The notes under the pieces are model-generated. The model was not told where the DNA came from. It searched no databases and worked only from the letters and a program-made list of their open reading frames with translations. Positions 6,547 to 8,654 of a stretch of DNA of 8,654 nucleotides are shown one piece after another. The stretch lies in NCBI GenBank assembly GCA_041612005.1, contig JBFILW010000117.1, positions 1 through 8,654 of the forward strand. The letters are read 5' to 3'. The DNA is from JBFILW01 sp041612005 (GTDB taxonomy: Bacteria; Gemmatimonadota; Gemmatimonadetes; Palauibacterales; Palauibacteraceae). Each line of letters opens with the position of its first letter. Positions within the stretch are counted from its first letter, which is position 1. The translations under genes and the position numbers were made by a program.

Positions 6547-8634
6547 ATGAAGACCCGAGTTACTTACCTCGTCTGCGCGCGCCTTGTCGGAGCGGTGGTG
6601 CCCGTGTTGGCCCCCGCTGCACTGATGGCGCAGGCGACACAGACGGCCGACGGCTCGTACGGCTTCGTGCGGGTGGTCGACGGCTCGGCCTATCTCGTCG
6701 AGGCCGGCACGGGCCAGCGATCGGACGTCCGGGCCAACGAACCCCTCCTCACCGGCGACAATCTTTTCGTCGCCGCGCGCAGCCGCGTCGAGCTGCTCCT
6801 CTCCGACCGGAACATCGCGCGTCTTGGCGACCGCGCGGAGGTGGAGTTCGTGGGCCTGGCCGGGTCACCCGATGGCCAGACCAATCACACCGTGCTGCGA
6901 CTCCGTCGGGGAACGCTGCAGCTGGTGGTGGTGGATGACTTCGTGGGCGGTTTCTATCCGACCGTCGAGACACCGCACGCCAGCATCGAGGTGCGCGCGA
7001 GCGGCTCCTACCTGCTGACCACCGACGGCGGCAATACTGTCCTCACAGTGCGGAGCGGAGCGGCCGACGTGTTGACGGATCGTGGCTCCGACCGGGTGGA
7101 GGCGGGCGACGAGCTGATCGTTGACGGCAGCGGGCGCCGTGATGTCAGGTATGTCCGAGCCGGAACGCTCCATGCTCTCGAGCGCTGGGGCGATGGCCTG
7201 ACCGCCGCTGCGTACGGCGAGGACATTGGCTACGTGGATCCGGACCTGGCGTATGCCGCCGTACCGCTGGCGCGATATGGGCGTTGGGTCACCGTCGGGG
7301 GACGGCATGCCTGGTACCCGCACCACAGATCAGGCTGGCGACCTTATTGGAACGGCCACTGGCGCCACACTCCCACAGGTCTGCTCTGGGTCTCGTACGA
7401 GCCGGGGGGTTGGGTTCCCTATCACTACGGCGTGTGGGATGACGTGCCCGGATACGGGTGGCTGTGGTTTCCGGGCCGTCGCTTCGCGCCAGCCTGGGTC
7501 GCCTGGTACTGGGGTCCCGCCTACGTGGGCTGGGCGCCGCTCGGCTTCTATGCCGGTTACTACAGCTCCGGCTTCAGGATCAGCATCGGCTTCGGCCACT
7601 ACGGCTGGGGATACGGCCCGGCACACCGCTTCCGCGGCTTCACATTCGTGCCCGGGCACAAGTTCGGGCGCCGCCATCAGCACAAGTGGGCGAGGCGCGG
7701 CTACGACCTCGGACGATCCGGGCATGTATTCAAGCGCGGGATCATGACCGCCGACACGCGGGGCATCAGTCCGCCCCGCTGGCGGAGGCCGGCCGACGTC
7801 GTTCGGGACCTCGACGAGGACGGGCGACGCCGACGCGGTGGACGAAGCCTGCCCGATGCGACGCCCTTCAGCGGCCGCGTGCGCGATCTACCCAAGAATG
7901 GCACGCAGGTCGCGGCGGGTGATCCCGGACGAGCCGGCAGTCCGAGAGCAATGCCTGGCGGGGTCACCGGTGGGTCGGCCCGGGATCGTGCGGGCAGCTC
8001 CCCGCGGCGGGCCGGCGGAACGGACGCGGGCGACAGAGCCCGGCGTCGGTCTGCAGCAGACGCCCCGAATCGGCGGCCGCTCGTGAGCAGCCCGAACCGG
8101 CGTCAGCCGCAGGTGAGCGAGCCGGGACGGCGTCAGCCGCGGGTGAGCAGCCCCAACCGTCGCCGGACGCCGACAGGCCAGTCTGCAGACCGTGGACGCC
8201 GTCCCGAGCCGCGCTCACGAGGCCCCGTCGTCCGAACTCCGACACGGACGCCGGAACGAGCGAGACCCCGGGCTGGTACGTCCGATCGGCCGTCGCGCGT
8301 CGGGCCAGGGGCGGAACGCGGACGCGTCAAGGTTACCGAGCCCACGTCGCGAGCTTCACGACCGGAGACCCGTTCGCGTCCAGGGACCCGATCGCGACCG
8401 GAGACTCGCTCGCGCCGATCTCCGACCGTATCGAAACCAGCCGCGGCCGGGCCTCGCAGGTCGCTCGGCTACGAGCGGAGCTCGCCGAGCCGCGTGTCCG
8501 GTTACTCGAAAAGCCCGGGAGGCTCGCCCACGATCGGACGGAGCTCGGCGCGGGCGAGCAAACCGAGCCGGTCACTTGGCAGTTCGCGGAGCCGGAGCGG
8601 CTCCCGGGTCGGGGCGCTCGGCCGGCGACGCTGA
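6547..8634 (+). CDS. Secreted FecR-domain protein with Trp-rich (DUF6600-like) middle and Arg/Ser-rich tail
   Basis: A 695-residue protein. Residues 1-30 look like a Sec signal peptide (MKTR, hydrophobic core, ALMAQA cleavage region). Residues 38-195 fit a FecR domain: VRVVDGSAYLVEAGTGQRSDV, LLTGDNLFVAARSRVELLL, LRLRRGTLQLVV, VETPHASIEVRASGSYLL and a closing V-x-AGDELIVDG. Residues 228-336 carry a Trp/Tyr/Pro/Gly-rich block (WRPYWNGHWRH, PYHYGVWDD, GWLWFPG, PAWVAWYWGPAYVGWAPLGF), which I associate with DUF6600. A Gly/aromatic/His stretch follows to about 385. Residues 410-695 are a low-complexity, strongly basic Arg/Ser/Pro/Gly tail with tandem repeats. There is no transmembrane helix after the signal peptide and no sigma factor or TonB receptor beside it within the window, so a classical anti-sigma FecR role is unlikely. 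It probably acts in the periplasm or at the cell surface; its function is unknown. Confidence 0.88.
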   Translation: MKTRVTYLVCARLVGAVVPVLAPAALMAQATQTADGSYGFVRVVDGSAYLVEAGTGQRSDVRANEPLLTGDNLFVAARSRVELLLSDRNIARLGDRAEVEFVGLAGSPDGQTNHTVLRLRRGTLQLVVVDDFVGGFYPTVETPHASIEVRASGSYLLTTDGGNTVLTVRSGAADVLTDRGSDRVEAGDELIVDGSGRRDVRYVRAGTLHALERWGDGLTAAAYGEDIGYVDPDLAYAAVPLARYGRWVTVGGRHAWYPHHRSGWRPYWNGHWRHTPTGLLWVSYEPGGWVPYHYGVWDDVPGYGWLWFPGRRFAPAWVAWYWGPAYVGWAPLGFYAGYYSSGFRISIGFGHYGWGYGPAHRFRGFTFVPGHKFGRRHQHKWARRGYDLGRSGHVFKRGIMTADTRGISPPRWRRPADVVRDLDEDGRRRRGGRSLPDATPFSGRVRDLPKNGTQVAAGDPGRAGSPRAMPGGVTGGSARDRAGSSPRRAGGTDAGDRARRRSAADAPNRRPLVSSPNRRQPQVSEPGRRQPRVSSPNRRRTPTGQSADRGRRPEPRSRGPVVRTPTRTPERARPRAGTSDRPSRVGPGAERGRVKVTEPTSRASRPETRSRPGTRSRPETRSRRSPTVSKPAAAGPRRSLGYERSSPSRVSGYSKSPGGSPTIGRSSARASKPSRSLGSSRSRSGSRVGALGRRR
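8065..8166 (+). repeat. 30-bp in-frame tandem repeat encoding PNRRxPxVSS
   Basis: About three and a half copies of a ten-residue unit (PNRRPLVSS, PNRRQPQVSE, PGRRQPRVSS, PNRRR) at residues 507-541 of the FecR-domain protein. The DNA copies are similar but have diverged, mainly at third positions. Confidence 0.8.
8359..8412 (+). repeat. 18-bp in-frame tandem repeat encoding RP(E/G)TRS
   Basis: Three consecutive six-residue units (RPETRS, RPGTRS, RPETRS) at residues 605-622 of the FecR-domain protein. They make a local Arg-Ser-rich segment unlike the ten-residue repeat upstream. Confidence 0.8.
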
Positions 8635-8654
8635 GTGCCGTGTCTGAGCGCAGG

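Noticed and set aside
6562..6579. Lipoprotein signal at Cys10 of the FecR-domain protein
   Set aside because: The residues before the cysteine (YLV) do not fit a lipobox, and the cysteine is too close to the N-terminus; the ALMAQA signal peptidase I site fits better.
7226..7747. Alternative frames of 130-170 codons within the FecR-domain gene on both strands
   Set aside because: They are shadows of a GC-rich repetitive gene; none has recognisable domains or ribosome sites.
8065..8412. Short repeats considered as a CRISPR array
   Set aside because: The repeats are contiguous, in frame with a protein and lack unique spacers.

Overview
This is a GC-rich, gene-dense bacterial chromosomal fragment. 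The two-subunit ferredoxin-dependent 2-oxoacid oxidoreductase, the GltD-type flavoprotein paired with a polyferredoxin, and a large secreted FecR protein with Trp-rich and Arg/Ser-rich regions together suggest an environmental Gemmatimonadota or Acidobacteriota-like genome. That assignment is from memory of gene styles and is weak. No RNA gene, insertion sequence, CRISPR array or phage gene was seen.

Layout: positions 2-427 (+) hold the C-terminal part of a medium-chain (zinc-type) alcohol dehydrogenase cut by the window edge. It converges, with only 19 bp between stop codons, on a minus-strand cluster that runs from about 6392 down to 447. In transcription order the cluster holds: a folate-dependent GcvT-superfamily protein that looks closer to DMSP demethylase (DmdA) than to true glycine-cleavage T protein (6392-5244); a GltD/NfnB-type FAD/NAD(P)H oxidoreductase (5102-3735); a polyferredoxin reading frame (3837-3379); a fused gamma-alpha 2-oxoacid:ferredoxin oxidoreductase subunit, KorA (3382-1499); and its thiamine-diphosphate beta subunit, KorB (1502-447). 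The last three are joined by ATGA stop/start overlaps. After a 154-bp divergent promoter region, a plus-strand gene (6547-8634) encodes a secreted FecR-domain protein with a Trp/Tyr/Gly-rich middle (DUF6600-like) and a long Arg/Ser/Pro tail with short tandem repeats.

How the genes may work together: KorAB should oxidatively decarboxylate a 2-oxoacid to an acyl-CoA and pass electrons to the [4Fe-4S] ferredoxin. The GltD-type flavoprotein would exchange those electrons with NAD(P)H. The GcvT/DmdA-like protein upstream would transfer a one-carbon unit from a methylated substrate to tetrahydrofolate, so the cluster could couple demethylation of a small methylated compound to oxoacid oxidation. 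The parts are well supported; the joint pathway is inference.

The most notable points are: (i) the flavoprotein and polyferredoxin frames look like one fused protein broken by a one-base frameshift at about 3837; (ii) the DmdA-like protein sits in a Kor operon; (iii) the FecR protein has an unusual architecture and no sigma factor or TonB receptor beside it within the window; (iv) there are perfect inverted repeats in the two upstream regions of the minus-strand cluster.
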